A DNA stretch of 64,000 nt from Rhodococcus sp. OK302 (GTDB lineage Bacteria; Actinomycetota; Actinomycetes; Mycobacteriales; Mycobacteriaceae). A program made the position numbers and the translations under genes. Positions 9,650-19,251 of the stretch are shown here, in pieces (positions within the stretch are counted from its first letter, which is position 1; each line of letters begins with the position of its first letter). The notes beneath the pieces are model-generated. The model was not told where the DNA came from and ran no database searches. It saw nothing but the letters and a program-made list of their open reading frames with translations. The stretch lies in contig NZ_NPJZ01000001.1 of the NCBI RefSeq assembly GCF_002245895.1, positions 3,322,501-3,386,500 of the forward strand, in the 5' to 3' direction.

Positions 9650-11064
9650 GTTCGGGGTCAGTCGCTCCCGATGCCGGCACCGATTTCGAGGTGACCGGCC
9701 GTCGAATCTTTGCGCTGGCCTTCCCCGCATTGGGTGTGTTGGCCGCGGAACCCCTATACCTTCTGTTCGATATTGCGGTTGTCGGACGACTCGGTGCACT
9801 TCCGTTGGCGGGACTGGCGGTGGGCGGACTCATCTTGTCTTTGGTGAGTACTCAGCTGACGTTCTTGTCGTACGGAACCACGGCACGCGCTGCGCGTCTG
9901 CACGGCGCCGGTCGCGAGCGGGACGCCGTCGGTGAAGGGGTGCAGGCAACCTGGTTGGCGTTGGCGATCGGACTGATGCTGGTCGCGATCGTGCAGGTGA
10001 TCGCCGGGCCGCTGACGTCGGCAGTCGCCGGTGGTTCGGATATCGCGGATGCGGCGGAGAGTTGGTTACGCATCGCGGTTCTGGGTGTGCCGCTGATATT
10101 GGTGGCATTGGCGGGAAACGGTTGGATGCGTGGCGTCCAGGACACCGTCCGGCCACTGCGGTTCGTGCTTGTCGGTCTCGGAATTTCGGCAATACTGTGC
10201 CCCATTCTGGTCCACGGTTTGTGGGGCGCGCCGCGTCTGGAACTCGAAGGATCTGCCGTCGCAAATCTGGTGGGCCAGAGCATCTCCGGTGCGTTGTTCG
10301 GCTGGGCCTTGTTTCGTGAACCGGTATCGGTCCGTCCGAATGTCGCGATCATGCGAGCCCAGATGGTCATGGGGCGCGATCTGATTCTGCGTAGTCTCGC
10401 GTTTCAGGCATGCTTCGTCTCGGCAGCTGCGGTGGCGTCGCGATTCGGCGCCGCAGTTGTGGGTGCACATCAGGTGGTTCTGCAATTGTGGAACCTGGTT
10501 GCGCTACTACTCGATTCACTCGCGATTGCCGCGCAGACGTTGGTCGGTGCAGCTTTGGGCGGCGGGTATGCGGCAGCGGCCAAGAAGATGTCGTGGCGGA
10601 TCACGGCGTGGTCGACGGTGTTCGCGATACTTCTGGCCGTGGTGTTTGCAGCGGGGCACTCGGTGATCCCGCAATTGTTCACAGCGGACGAGGACGTACT
10701 CGCTCAGATGTCGATCGCGTGGTGGTTCTTCGTCGCGATCATGCCTGTCGCCGGAATCGTGTTTGCACTCGACGGCGTTCTACTGGGCGCGGGCGACGTC
10801 AAGTTCCTGAGAAACGCGACCATGCTGTGTGCCGTCGTCGGTTTCCTGCCCGCGATCTGGATGTCTCTGGCCTTCGACTGGGGATTGGCCGGAATCTGGG
10901 CGGGCCTGACAGTGTTCGTAGTACTGCGGATGGTTGCAGTCCTGTGGCGCGCCCTCTCGGGTAAGTGGGCGGTCACGGGAACCCAACCCACAGCAACCCG
11001 GACAACTGCACTTCACATCGAGCGTCCGAGCGAGGAAACAGAGGGATCGTGGCAGCAAAGCTGA
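9646..11064 (+). CDS. dinF: MATE family efflux protein (DinF-like)
   Basis: A 472-residue integral membrane protein with about 12 helices. The conserved LAFPALGVLAAEPLYLLFD N-terminus and a repeated two-lobe pattern are typical of the MATE DinF subgroup. It is expected to export organic cations by Na+ or H+ antiport; the substrate is unknown. The GTG start overlaps the stop of the DHH gene, and the next gene (pptH) starts inside its 3' end, so it is part of one transcript. The same order occurs in mycobacteria (Rv2837c-Rv2836c). Confidence 0.9.
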   Translation: MSSGSVAPDAGTDFEVTGRRIFALAFPALGVLAAEPLYLLFDIAVVGRLGALPLAGLAVGGLILSLVSTQLTFLSYGTTARAARLHGAGRERDAVGEGVQATWLALAIGLMLVAIVQVIAGPLTSAVAGGSDIADAAESWLRIAVLGVPLILVALAGNGWMRGVQDTVRPLRFVLVGLGISAILCPILVHGLWGAPRLELEGSAVANLVGQSISGALFGWALFREPVSVRPNVAIMRAQMVMGRDLILRSLAFQACFVSAAAVASRFGAAVVGAHQVVLQLWNLVALLLDSLAIAAQTLVGAALGGGYAAAAKKMSWRITAWSTVFAILLAVVFAAGHSVIPQLFTADEDVLAQMSIAWWFFVAIMPVAGIVFALDGVLLGAGDVKFLRNATMLCAVVGFLPAIWMSLAFDWGLAGIWAGLTVFVVLRMVAVLWRALSGKWAVTGTQPTATRTTALHIERPSEETEGSWQQS

Positions 11065-11972
11065 TGGCGGTGAGCGACATTCATGTCGGTCACAACGGTA
11101 ACAAGCCGATGACGGAAGAACTGTTTCCGGATTCACCCGACGACTGGCTCATTCTCGCCGGTGACGTCTCCGAGAAGACCGACGACATTCGCTGGGCGCT
11201 GACGCTGCTGCGCTCTCGCTTCGCGAAGGTGATCTGGATTCCCGGCAACCACGAGTTGTGGACCACCGCCAAGGACCCGGTTCAGATCCACGGTGCGCCG
11301 CGGTACGAGTACCTGGTCAACATGTGCCGCGAGATCGACGTCATCACGCCGGAAGATCCGTTCCCGATCTGGGACGGTGAAGACGGTCCGGTGACGTTGG
11401 TGCCGATGTTCCTTCTCTACGACTACTCCTTCCTGCCGGCCGGGGCACGGGACAAGGCTCACGGACTCGAGATTGCCCGCGAGAAGAATGTGGTGGCGAC
11501 GGACGAGTTCCTGCTGTCGTCGCAGCCGTACGCGACGCGCGACGCGTGGTGCCATGCCCGGATCGAATACACGAAGGCTCGGCTCGATGCTCTGCCCGCC
11601 GGTACGAAGACCGTCCTGATCAATCACTTTCCGATGGTTCGTCAGCCCACAGATGTTCTGATGTACCCGGAGTTCGCGCTGTGGTGCGGTACGACCATGA
11701 CGGCGGACTGGCACGTGAAATACAACGCGGTGTGCTCGGTCTACGGGCACCTGCACATTCCGCGTACGACGTACTACGACGGCGTCCGCTTCGAGGAAGT
11801 CTCCCTCGGATACCCGCGCGAATGGCGTCGGCGAGGATTGCCCGAAAAGCTGTTGCGTCAGATTCTGCCCGTGCCGGAGTATCCGCCGGGAACGCTCAAC
11901 AAGTGGGGCGGCCACTTCAAGGTGACGCCGGAGCAGGAAGCCGAAGTCGAGCGCATGCGCTCGGGGAAGTGA
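11049..11972 (+). CDS. pptH: Phosphopantetheinyl hydrolase-like metallophosphoesterase (PptH)
   Basis: A 307-residue calcineurin-type metallophosphoesterase: SDIHVGHN near residue 9, LAGDVSE, WIPGNHELW, NHFPM and YGHLHIPR supply the bimetal ligands. It directly precedes pptT, as in M. tuberculosis (Rv2795c-Rv2794c), where PptH removes 4'-phosphopantetheine from carrier proteins and opposes PptT. The GTG at 11049 lies just after GAGGG and gives the expected start; an in-frame extension to 10965 would run through MATE coding sequence. It overlaps the MATE gene by 16 bp. The PptH assignment rests on synteny plus family. Confidence 0.88.
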   Translation: MAAKLMAVSDIHVGHNGNKPMTEELFPDSPDDWLILAGDVSEKTDDIRWALTLLRSRFAKVIWIPGNHELWTTAKDPVQIHGAPRYEYLVNMCREIDVITPEDPFPIWDGEDGPVTLVPMFLLYDYSFLPAGARDKAHGLEIAREKNVVATDEFLLSSQPYATRDAWCHARIEYTKARLDALPAGTKTVLINHFPMVRQPTDVLMYPEFALWCGTTMTADWHVKYNAVCSVYGHLHIPRTTYYDGVRFEEVSLGYPREWRRRGLPEKLLRQILPVPEYPPGTLNKWGGHFKVTPEQEAEVERMRSGK

Positions 11973-11985
11973 GAGGTACCGACAC

Positions 11986-12645
11986 GTGATCGAACAGATT
12001 CTTCCCGGTGGCATCGCGACGGCTGAAGCTTTCGAGGATCCGCCCGGGCTCGTTCCGCACCCGAGTGAAGAGGCGCTGATCGGCCGGGCCGTCGAGAAGC
12101 GTCGTCGTGAGTTCGTGACAACGCGCCATCTTGCCCGCACGGCGATGGGCAAACTCGGCGTCCCGCCGGCGCCCGTCATGCGGGGCGAGCGAGGCTCGCC
12201 GCTCTGGCCGCGGGGTGTTGTGGGCTCGCTGGCCCACTGCGACGGATATCGCGGCGCCGTGCTGGCCTATTCGATGCAGGTTCGTTCGCTCGGGATCGAC
12301 GCGGAACCGCATGCGCCTTTACCTAAGGGTGTACTGCCGGCCGTCAGCATCGAGGACGAGCGAACGTGGCTCGGAACGGTGGATCTGGATGGCCCCGTCC
12401 ACTGGGATCGAGTCCTGTTCTGCGCCAAGGAAGCCACGTACAAGGCATGGTTCCCGCTCACCCAGCGTTGGTTGGGATTCGAGGACGCGCACATCACTTT
12501 CGAATCCGAGTCCGCCACGTCGGGCACGTTCAGGTCGAAGCTGCTGGTTCCCGGGGAGGCGACGTCGGGTGCGCCGCTCACCGAATTCGACGGCAAATGG
12601 ATGGTCTCCGGCGGCCTGATTCTGACGGCAATTTCGGTGCAGTGA
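11986..12645 (+). CDS. pptT: 4'-phosphopantetheinyl transferase PptT (Sfp/EntD type)
   Basis: A 219-residue protein. Motifs: GSLAHCDGY, GIDAEPH with Mg-binding D105 and E107, and FCAKEATYKAW with E149 and K153. It transfers phosphopantetheine from CoA to carrier proteins of PKS and NRPS enzymes and would activate the carrier domains of the NRPS at 54-64 kb. The GTG start follows pptH by 13 bp with GAGAGG upstream. The conserved LPGGIATAEAFEDP opening matches the mycobacterial and rhodococcal PptT family. Confidence 0.94.
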   Translation: MIEQILPGGIATAEAFEDPPGLVPHPSEEALIGRAVEKRRREFVTTRHLARTAMGKLGVPPAPVMRGERGSPLWPRGVVGSLAHCDGYRGAVLAYSMQVRSLGIDAEPHAPLPKGVLPAVSIEDERTWLGTVDLDGPVHWDRVLFCAKEATYKAWFPLTQRWLGFEDAHITFESESATSGTFRSKLLVPGEATSGAPLTEFDGKWMVSGGLILTAISVQ

Positions 12646-12669
12646 GTTCGGCTGGCAGAATCGGGACAC

Positions 12670-13590
12670 GTGTCAGCTCGCGAAAAGCCTTCCTCCGGAC
12701 TTGTCGGCGCCGGAATCCTGATCGTCGACAAAGAGGCAGGTCTCACCAGCCATGATGTTGTGGCTCGGTGCCGCAAACTGTTGAACACCCGAAAGGTCGG
12801 TCACGCCGGCACGCTCGATCCGATGGCGACGGGTGTTCTGGTGCTCGGTGTGGAGCGCGCAACCAAGTTGCTGGGCTTGCTGGCCCTGACAACCAAGGCG
12901 TACTCGGCCACCATTCGTCTGGGCGCGTCCACGGACACCGACGACGCCGAAGGCGGGATCCTGACGACGGCCGACGCGAGTGCTGTCACCGATGAGGACA
13001 TTGCCGCCGTCGTGGCGACGTTGACCGGGGACATCGAACAGATTCCGGCCAGCGTCAGCGCAATCAAGGTGGACGGCCAGCGGGCTCATGCTTTGGTACG
13101 GGCCGGCGAGACCGTGGAGCTTGCCGCGCGCCCGGTGACGGTATCGACGTTCGACGTTCTGGCTCGCCGAGATGTCGACGGTGGTTTTGTGGACCTAGAC
13201 GTCGAAGTGGAGTGCTCGTCAGGCACCTACATCCGTTCGCTGGCGCGGGATTTGGGACGCGAACTCGGAGTGGGTGGCCATCTGACGGCGTTGCGTCGCA
13301 CGCGGGTCGGTCCGTTCACACTCGATCATGCTCTGACCCTCGAGGATCTTGCCGAGGCTCCGAGCGTCAGTTTGGACATCGACGAGGCTGCGCAGACAGC
13401 ATTTCCGCACCGTCAGATCACGACTGACGAGGCCGAGGCCATCAGTCAGGGCCGTTGGCTCGAACCGATGGGCGTCAAGGGCATCTATGCGGCCATCGAT
13501 CCCACCGGTCACACCATTGCGTTGCTCCAGGAGAAGGGCAAGCGCGCCAGTTCGGTAATGGTCGTCCGGCCGGCAACCCTGCGTCAATGA
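12670..13590 (+). CDS. truB: tRNA pseudouridine(55) synthase TruB
   Basis: A 306-residue protein with the catalytic motif GHAGTLDPMATGVL (Asp50), the KAYSATIRLG motif and the C-terminal SGTYIRSLARDLG signature. It makes pseudouridine 55 in the T loop of tRNA. The actinobacterial C-terminal domain is present. GTG start at 12670. It follows pptT by 24 bp, and its stop overlaps a possible ATG of the next gene. Confidence 0.96.
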   Translation: MSAREKPSSGLVGAGILIVDKEAGLTSHDVVARCRKLLNTRKVGHAGTLDPMATGVLVLGVERATKLLGLLALTTKAYSATIRLGASTDTDDAEGGILTTADASAVTDEDIAAVVATLTGDIEQIPASVSAIKVDGQRAHALVRAGETVELAARPVTVSTFDVLARRDVDGGFVDLDVEVECSSGTYIRSLARDLGRELGVGGHLTALRRTRVGPFTLDHALTLEDLAEAPSVSLDIDEAAQTAFPHRQITTDEAEAISQGRWLEPMGVKGIYAAIDPTGHTIALLQEKGKRASSVMVVRPATLRQ

Positions 13591-14048
13591 GTGCGCTCCG
13601 AGACTCTGGGTCAATGAGCGCTCCCGACACTGTCCTCATCGTCCTGAAACGGTCGAGGATCTCGTTCCTGCGGAGCGGCGCCTACCGCCCGTTCGTCACG
13701 ATCAACGGCCACACGGACGTACTTCCGTGGGGTGAGCACCGTGTGTCGATTCCGGACGCGCAACCGTTGTCGATCGATATCTATGTCAACGTGCGAGATC
13801 CGAAATCGAAGAGATGGACCTTCGGGCGTTGCGACGCCGTCGTTCCTCCCGGAATCGGTCGGGTGGTGGAGTATTCGGCACCGGCGCAGGAGAGCTTCAA
13901 AGGTGATCTGGGGCCATCGGGCACCACGCGTTCGCACGGGTTGATCGCTCAGGCGCTGATTGTCGGCGCGCTCGGGCTGCTCTGTGCGCTGATCCTGCTC
14001 GGGTTTCTGGGTATGGGGCTGGCCGCACTCAGCGGTGAACTCAGATGA
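13587..14048 (+). CDS. Hypothetical protein with C-terminal membrane helix
   Basis: About 153 residues from the ATG overlapping the truB stop (ATGA), or 144 from a second ATG at 13614. The two candidate starts lie in a short direct repeat (GTCAATGAG) and cannot be separated by sequence alone. The N-terminal part is beta-rich (SGAYRPFVTINGHTDVLPWG). The C-terminal 30 residues form one hydrophobic helix (IVGALGLLCALILLGFLGMG), so it is probably a tail-anchored membrane protein. I do not recognise the family. It is convergent with mntR, with a 9-bp gap. Confidence 0.7.
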   Translation: MSALRDSGSMSAPDTVLIVLKRSRISFLRSGAYRPFVTINGHTDVLPWGEHRVSIPDAQPLSIDIYVNVRDPKSKRWTFGRCDAVVPPGIGRVVEYSAPAQESFKGDLGPSGTTRSHGLIAQALIVGALGLLCALILLGFLGMGLAALSGELR

Positions 14049-14057
14049 CAGGCGAAG

Positions 14058-14804
14058 CTAAACCAGCCAGATAGCTTGGGCGACAGGGCTTCCCAAGTCG
14101 ATGCATTCGGGGTTGTCGCCGAGGCGAACGGACACCGTACCGGCAAAATCGCGTCGTTCTTCCACCGTGATTTCGACGTCGAGGCTGACGCCGACGGAAT
14201 CGAAGTAACGGAGCATTTCCGGATCGGAATCGGAGATGCGAGCTACGCGACCGCGTTCACCGTTGGCGAAGTCGCTCAGTTGCCGGGCCGGGGGAGTCGG
14301 TACCGAACCGTCGGCGGACGGAATGGGATCTCCGTGCGGATCGCGCTCGGGGAATCCGAGTTTGGCGTCCATGCGCGAGATCATCAGATCCGAGACGGCG
14401 TGTTCGAGGATCTCGGCTTCATCGTGGACCTCGTCCCAGCCGTACCCGAGTTCTTGAACCAGATACGTCTCGATCAAGCGGTGGCGTCGCACCATGGACA
14501 CTGCGGCCGCGCGTCCGGTGTCCGTCAGTGCGATGGATCCGTACCGGGCGTGATCGACGAGTCCTTGATCCGACAGTTTGCGAATAGCCTCGGACACAGT
14601 CGATGCGGAGACGCTCATCTTCTCGGACAGCAGCTTGGTGGAGATCCGTTCATGCGACCATTCCTGGACGGTCCAGATCACCTTCAAGTAGTCCTGGGCG
14701 ACGGAGGAGAGTGCAAGTGTGTCGATCGATGCATTCGATGTCTGTTCGACAGCGTTGTCCGCATTGGAGGGATCGCCGGAGGGTTCGGTCTTGTGAGCTG
14801 CCAC
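14058..14804 (-). CDS. mntR: DtxR/MntR family metal-dependent regulator
   Basis: A 248-residue protein. The winged helix (about 35-95) contains DYLKVIWTVQEW and a recognition helix SASTVSEAIRKLSDQGLV. The dimerisation/metal region has RRHRLIETYLVQELGY and the EAEILEHAVSD helix. A C-terminal SH3/FeoA-like domain follows. By position (next to ribF, as Rv2788) it is the SirR/MntR-type regulator of manganese or iron uptake rather than IdeR. GTG start. A short dyad sits a few bases upstream and may allow autoregulation. Confidence 0.88.
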   Translation of the reverse strand: MAAHKTEPSGDPSNADNAVEQTSNASIDTLALSSVAQDYLKVIWTVQEWSHERISTKLLSEKMSVSASTVSEAIRKLSDQGLVDHARYGSIALTDTGRAAAVSMVRRHRLIETYLVQELGYGWDEVHDEAEILEHAVSDLMISRMDAKLGFPERDPHGDPIPSADGSVPTPPARQLSDFANGERGRVARISDSDPEMLRYFDSVGVSLDVEITVEERRDFAGTVSVRLGDNPECIDLGSPVAQAIWLV

Positions 14805-14810
14805 GACACT

Positions 14811-14822
14811 TAGCTTAGGCTA
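14811..14822. promoter_or_regulatory. Candidate MntR/DtxR-type operator
   Basis: TAGCTTAGGCTA is an inverted repeat (TAGC/GCTA) lying 6 bp upstream of the mntR start and 98 bp before ribF. TTAGGCTA resembles half-sites of DtxR-family boxes. It is short and inferred from position only. Confidence 0.3.
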
Positions 14823-14920
14823 CGAATTCCGGAAGGTGCGTACGCGAGCGAGCATTCAGTGTGAGCCGCTCGGCGGGTCCGAAGGTGAGAGTCGCCGACA
14901 CGACCCGTAGGCTGCCATTC

Positions 14921-15919
14921 GTGCTGAGGTGGCGTGGTCTCGACGAAGTTCCGGCCGATTGGGGTCGTTGTGTGCTCACTGTCGGTGTATTCGACGGTGT
15001 GCATCGTGGGCATGCCCAATTGATTGCGACGGCGGTTACCGCTGCGCGCAAGCGGGGTGTTCCCAGTGTTCTGATGACGTTCGATCCGCACCCCATGGAA
15101 GTAGTGCGCCCGGGCAGTCATCCGGCTCAGTTGACGACGCTTGCCCGCCGGGCGGAACTGGCCGAGGAGCTCGGCATCGACGTTTTCTGCGTCATACCGT
15201 TCACCGCGGAGTTCATGAAGGTGACCGCTGAGCGTTACGTCCACGAAATCCTCGTGGAGCGCCTGCATGTCGCCGAGGTAGTGGTGGGGGACAACTTCAC
15301 CTTCGGCAAAAAAGCCCTCGGCAACGTTGATCTGTTGCGCGAGATGGGCGCTCGATTCGGGTTCGCCGTTGACGACGTCCAGTTGCTCGTCGAGCATGCA
15401 GTGACGTTCTCTTCCACCTACATTCGCTCGTGCGTCGACGCCGGAGACATGGCGGCGGCAACTGAAGCGCTCGGCCGGCCGCATCGCGTCGAAGGCGTTG
15501 TAGTGCACGGAGACAAGCGTGGACGTGAACTGGGATTCCCCACGGCAAACATTGCGCCGCCGATGTTTTCGGCCATTCCGGCTGACGGTGTCTACGCGGC
15601 CTGGTTCAGCGTTCTCGGAATCGGTGACTCTGTCGCTCCCGGCGCAGAATTGGGTACCGTCGTACCAGGTCGCAAGTACAAGGCGGCGGTGTCGGTGGGA
15701 ACCAATCCGACGTTCTCCGGACGCACCCGTACCGTCGAGGCATTTGTCCTCGACACAGAAGCAGATCTGTACGGCCAGCACGTCGCAGTCGATATGGTCG
15801 AGCGGATTCGTGGGATGGAGAAGTTCGATTCCATCGAATCGCTGATCGTGGCGATGAACCGAGATGTCGAGCGTGCGCGCGAGATATTGGACGAGGACAC
15901 CGAGCGTAGCGTCGGCTGA
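14921..15919 (+). CDS. ribF: Bifunctional riboflavin kinase/FAD synthetase RibF
   Basis: A 332-residue protein. FAD synthetase (nucleotidyltransferase) domain with TVGVFDGVHRGHAQL, FDPHPMEV and SSTYIR; riboflavin kinase domain from about 185 with GRELGFPTANI, DGVYAAW and the FDSIESL region. It makes FMN and FAD from riboflavin. The GTG at 14921 gives VLRWRGLDEVP, the usual family opening; an in-frame extension to 14861 is possible but unsupported. It is divergent from mntR and upstream of rpsO, as in mycobacteria. Confidence 0.95.
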   Translation: MLRWRGLDEVPADWGRCVLTVGVFDGVHRGHAQLIATAVTAARKRGVPSVLMTFDPHPMEVVRPGSHPAQLTTLARRAELAEELGIDVFCVIPFTAEFMKVTAERYVHEILVERLHVAEVVVGDNFTFGKKALGNVDLLREMGARFGFAVDDVQLLVEHAVTFSSTYIRSCVDAGDMAAATEALGRPHRVEGVVVHGDKRGRELGFPTANIAPPMFSAIPADGVYAAWFSVLGIGDSVAPGAELGTVVPGRKYKAAVSVGTNPTFSGRTRTVEAFVLDTEADLYGQHVAVDMVERIRGMEKFDSIESLIVAMNRDVERAREILDEDTERSVG

Positions 15920-16088
15920 TTTTGCTCACCTCCTGACCGTCCGGAGTGTCGACCGCCACACTTCTCCGTGACCGTCGAGTTGGCCGCATTGCTCCTGGTA
16001 GGATCATCTCTCGGTGTGTGCTGCGGTTTGCGGCGGCCGCATCCGATCTAGATCCTTTTGCGCAATCGTCATCACAGGAGTGAATCAA

Positions 16089-16358
16089 GTGGCATTGACC
16101 ACCGAAGAAAAGAAGACCGTTCTCGGCGAGTACGGCTTGCACGAGACCGATACGGGATCGCCCGAGGCTCAGGTGGCAATGCTCACCAAGCGCATCGTCG
16201 ATCTCACCGAGCACCTCAAGATGCACAAGCATGACCACCACTCGCGTCGTGGACTGCTGCTCATGGTCGGCCGTCGTCGTCGTCTGCTCAAGTACGTAGC
16301 AAAGACCGATGTCGCTCGTTACCGTGCGCTCATCGAGCGTCTCGGCCTGCGTCGCTAG
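16089..16358 (+). CDS. rpsO: 30S ribosomal protein S15
   Basis: An 89-residue protein containing the S15 signature [32 protein letters not shown]. It binds 16S rRNA at the h20/h21/h22 junction and nucleates the central domain. GTG start 9 bp after CAGGAG; longer frames upstream have no conserved sequence. It lies upstream of pnp, as in most bacteria, where S15 and PNPase are often cotranscribed. Confidence 0.97.
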   Translation: MALTTEEKKTVLGEYGLHETDTGSPEAQVAMLTKRIVDLTEHLKMHKHDHHSRRGLLLMVGRRRRLLKYVAKTDVARYRALIERLGLRR

Positions 16359-16846
16359 TTTTACGACGCTGATCGAAAGCAACACGGCAAACTCACGTTT
16401 GCTCAACACTCCGTCAGCCGGCGAATCCACGGATAGACTGGGATTCGCTGGCTTTCGGCGTTAACTGCCGCAAGGTAGTGATTGGCTGTCATAGGACAGT
16501 GATCGGCTGCAACTGCAGCAGTGATTGGCTGTGCCAGACAGCTGAGTTGGCGGGCGAAAGCGCCGTCAGCACACCGTATGCACCAGAGAACGTGGTGTCG
16601 GTTGTCGGTAGTGGTTTTCCGGATCGGACTCGAGTCCGTCAATATTCTCGAGTCCGGCGTGTTCCGGCGAACTTCGATCGACGGCCGCCCGAAGGTCAGT
16701 GACGTCCCGAAGCAGAGAAAAGTTCGCAGCTATCGCGAACCTCTGCAATTCAAGAGGGGGACGTCCCTCGGTGCGCAGTTTCCACCAGGAGGGTGGAAAC
16801 GCCCGCGCGGGTACGGCGAAGACGAGAGGGAAGTGAAGAAAAAAAG
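16359..16846 (+). other. rpsO-pnp intergenic leader
   Basis: A 488-bp stretch with no convincing gene. It holds three spaced copies of an AGTGATYGGCTGY element (16475-16534) and an A/G-rich pnp ribosome binding region. Small frames crossing it have no conserved look. It may be a long 5' leader used for control of pnp, as PNPase autoregulates its own leader in enterobacteria; here that is inference. Confidence 0.5.
16475..16534 (+). repeat. Three phased direct repeats upstream of pnp
   Basis: AGTGATTGGCTGT (from 16477), AGTGATCGGCTGC (from 16498) and AGTGATTGGCTGT (from 16520) recur at 21 and 22 bp, about two DNA helical turns. The first and third copies are identical over 13 bp. They sit about 330-370 bp before the pnp start. 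Confidence 0.75.
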
Positions 16847-19117
16847 ATGACAGAGAATTCCGTAGTAGAGGTCGACGAAGGCGTGTTCGAATCCACCGCC
16901 GTGATCGACAACGGGTCCTTCGGTACCCGCACCATCCGTTTCGAGACCGGACGCCTTGCTCAGCAGGCTGCCGGCGCCGTCGTTGCATACCTGGACGACG
17001 AGACCATGCTGCTGTCCGCCACGACCGCCAGCAAGCACCCCAAAGAGCACTTCGACTTCTTCCCCCTGACGGTGGACGTCGAAGAGCGCATGTACGCAGC
17101 GGGCCGTATCCCCGGTTCGTTCTTCCGTCGTGAGGGACGCCCCTCCACCGACGCGATCCTGACCTGCCGCCTCATCGACCGGCCGCTGCGCCCGTCGTTC
17201 GTCGACGGTCTCCGTAACGAGATCCAGGTCGTCGTCACGGTCATGAGCCTCAACCCGCAGGACCTGTACGACGTCGTGGCTATCAACGCCGCTTCCGCGT
17301 CGACGCAGATCGCGGGCTTGCCGTTCTCCGGTCCCGTCGGCGGCGTGCGCGTTGCACTCATCGTCTCGGACGACAACAAGGCCGGCCAGTGGGTTGCATT
17401 CCCGACGGTCGATCAGCTCGAAAACGCTGTCTTCGACATGGTCGTCGCCGGCCGCGTCGTTTCCGGTAGCGGTGACGATGCCGATGTCGCGATCATGATG
17501 GTCGAGGCCGAGGCCTCCGTCAACGTCATCGCGAAGATCGCCGACGGCGCTCAGGCACCGACCGAGGCCATCGTCGCCGAGGGCATCGAGGCATCCAAGC
17601 CGTTCATCGCTCGTCTGTGCGCTGCACAGCAGGCGTTGGCGTCCAAGGCTTCCAAGCCCACGGGCGACTACAAGGTCTTCCCGGCCTACCAGGACGACGT
17701 CTTTGCTGCTGTTGAGGCTGCTGCAGCTGAAAAGCTCAATGCCGCACTGACAATCGCCGGCAAGCAGGAACGCGACGACAAGACCGACGAGGTCAAGGCC
17801 GAGGTTCTCGAGCTCGTTGCACCCAACTTCGAGGGTCGCGAGAAGGAACTGGGAGCAGCGTTCCGCTCGCTCACCAAGAAGCTGGTTCGCCAGCGCATCC
17901 TGCGCGATCAGTTCCGCATCGACGGTCGCGGCATCACGGACATCCGTTCGCTGTCCGCCGAGGTTGCGATCATTCCGCGCGCACACGGCTCCGCACTGTT
18001 CGAGCGTGGCGAGACCCAGATCCTGGGCGTCACCACCCTCGACATGGTCAAGATGGCTCAGCAGGTCGACTCGCTCGGTCCCGAGACCAGCAAGCGCTAC
18101 ATGCACCATTACAACTTCCCGCCGTACTCCACCGGTGAGACGGGTCGCGTCGGTTCGCCGAAGCGTCGCGAAATCGGCCACGGCGCACTCGCAGAGCGCG
18201 CTCTCATGCCGGTTCTGCCCAGCGTCGAAGAGTTCCCGTACGCAATCCGCCAGGTCTCCGAGGCTCTGAGCTCCAACGGCTCCACCTCGATGGGTTCCGT
18301 GTGTGCTTCAACGCTCGCACTGCTCAACGCCGGTGTGCCGCTGAAGGCTCCGGTTGCCGGTATCGCCATGGGCCTCGTGTCCGACCAGGTCGACGGCGAA
18401 ACCCGTTACGTGGCACTGACCGATATCCTCGGCGCCGAAGATGCTTTCGGTGACATGGACTTCAAGGTTGCCGGTACCAAGGACTTCGTCACGGCTCTGC
18501 AGCTCGACACGAAGCTCGACGGAATTCCGTCCAAGGTTCTGGCCGGCGCTTTGGCTCAGGCCAAGGATGCTCGCACCACGATCCTCGAGGTCATGGCCGA
18601 GGCCATCGACACCCCGGACGAGATGAGCCCGTTCGCTCCCCGCGTGACGGCCATCAAGGTCCCCGTCGACAAGATCGGTGAGGTCATCGGCCCCAAGGGC
18701 AAGATGATCAACTCCATCACCGAGCAGACCGGTGCCAGCATTTCCATCGAAGACGACGGCACCGTGTTCGTCGGCGCCACCGATGGACCGTCTGCACAGG
18801 CCGCGATCGACATGATCAACGCCATTGCCAACCCGCAGCTCCCCAAGGTCGGCGAGCGGTTCCTGGGCACGGTCGTCAAGACCACCGCCTTCGGTGCCTT
18901 CGTTTCGCTCCTGCCGGGTCGCGACGGATTGGTTCACATCTCCAAGCTGGGCAGTGGCAAGCGTATTGCCAAGGTCGAAGACGTGGTCAACGTCGGATCC
19001 AAGATCCGCGTCGAGATCGCCGACATCGATGCTCGCGGCAAGATCTCGCTGATCCCCGTCGAAGAGGGCAATGACGAGACTGCAGCTCCCGTAGCTGAAG
19101 AGGCTGCTTCCGAGTAA
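16847..19117 (+). CDS. pnp: Polyribonucleotide nucleotidyltransferase (PNPase)
   Basis: A 756-residue protein: two RNase PH domains, an all-helical domain between them, then a KH domain ([18 protein letters not shown]) and an S1 domain ([19 protein letters not shown]). It is a phosphorolytic 3'-5' exoribonuclease and, in actinobacteria, a likely RNA tailing enzyme. The ATG at 16847 lies after an A/G-rich GAAGTGAAGAAAAAAAG leader. A strong hairpin follows the stop. Confidence 0.97.
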   Translation: MTENSVVEVDEGVFESTAVIDNGSFGTRTIRFETGRLAQQAAGAVVAYLDDETMLLSATTASKHPKEHFDFFPLTVDVEERMYAAGRIPGSFFRREGRPSTDAILTCRLIDRPLRPSFVDGLRNEIQVVVTVMSLNPQDLYDVVAINAASASTQIAGLPFSGPVGGVRVALIVSDDNKAGQWVAFPTVDQLENAVFDMVVAGRVVSGSGDDADVAIMMVEAEASVNVIAKIADGAQAPTEAIVAEGIEASKPFIARLCAAQQALASKASKPTGDYKVFPAYQDDVFAAVEAAAAEKLNAALTIAGKQERDDKTDEVKAEVLELVAPNFEGREKELGAAFRSLTKKLVRQRILRDQFRIDGRGITDIRSLSAEVAIIPRAHGSALFERGETQILGVTTLDMVKMAQQVDSLGPETSKRYMHHYNFPPYSTGETGRVGSPKRREIGHGALAERALMPVLPSVEEFPYAIRQVSEALSSNGSTSMGSVCASTLALLNAGVPLKAPVAGIAMGLVSDQVDGETRYVALTDILGAEDAFGDMDFKVAGTKDFVTALQLDTKLDGIPSKVLAGALAQAKDARTTILEVMAEAIDTPDEMSPFAPRVTAIKVPVDKIGEVIGPKGKMINSITEQTGASISIEDDGTVFVGATDGPSAQAAIDMINAIANPQLPKVGERFLGTVVKTTAFGAFVSLLPGRDGLVHISKLGSGKRIAKVEDVVNVGSKIRVEIADIDARGKISLIPVEEGNDETAAPVAEEAASE

Positions 19118-19129
19118 GCATGTTCACTC

Positions 19130-19163
19130 AGCGGCCCCGTGCGGATTTTCGTACGGGGCCGCT
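19130..19163 (+). terminator. Hairpin after pnp
   Basis: AGCGGCCCCGT (19130-19140) pairs perfectly with ACGGGGCCGCT (19153-19163) across a 12-nt loop containing TTTT. It lies 12 bp after the pnp stop. There is no downstream T run. Confidence 0.75.
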
Positions 19164-19251
19164 GGCGTAAAGTTCCTTTCGCCGTGGCGACCACGCGGTG
19201 TTCTTCCCAAAATTTTCACCCCAACTTCTTCAAGGACCGTTGACACACTTC

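Noticed and set aside
16730..18181. Minus-strand 483-codon frame antisense to pnp
   Set aside because: No domain; mirrors PNPase codon bias.
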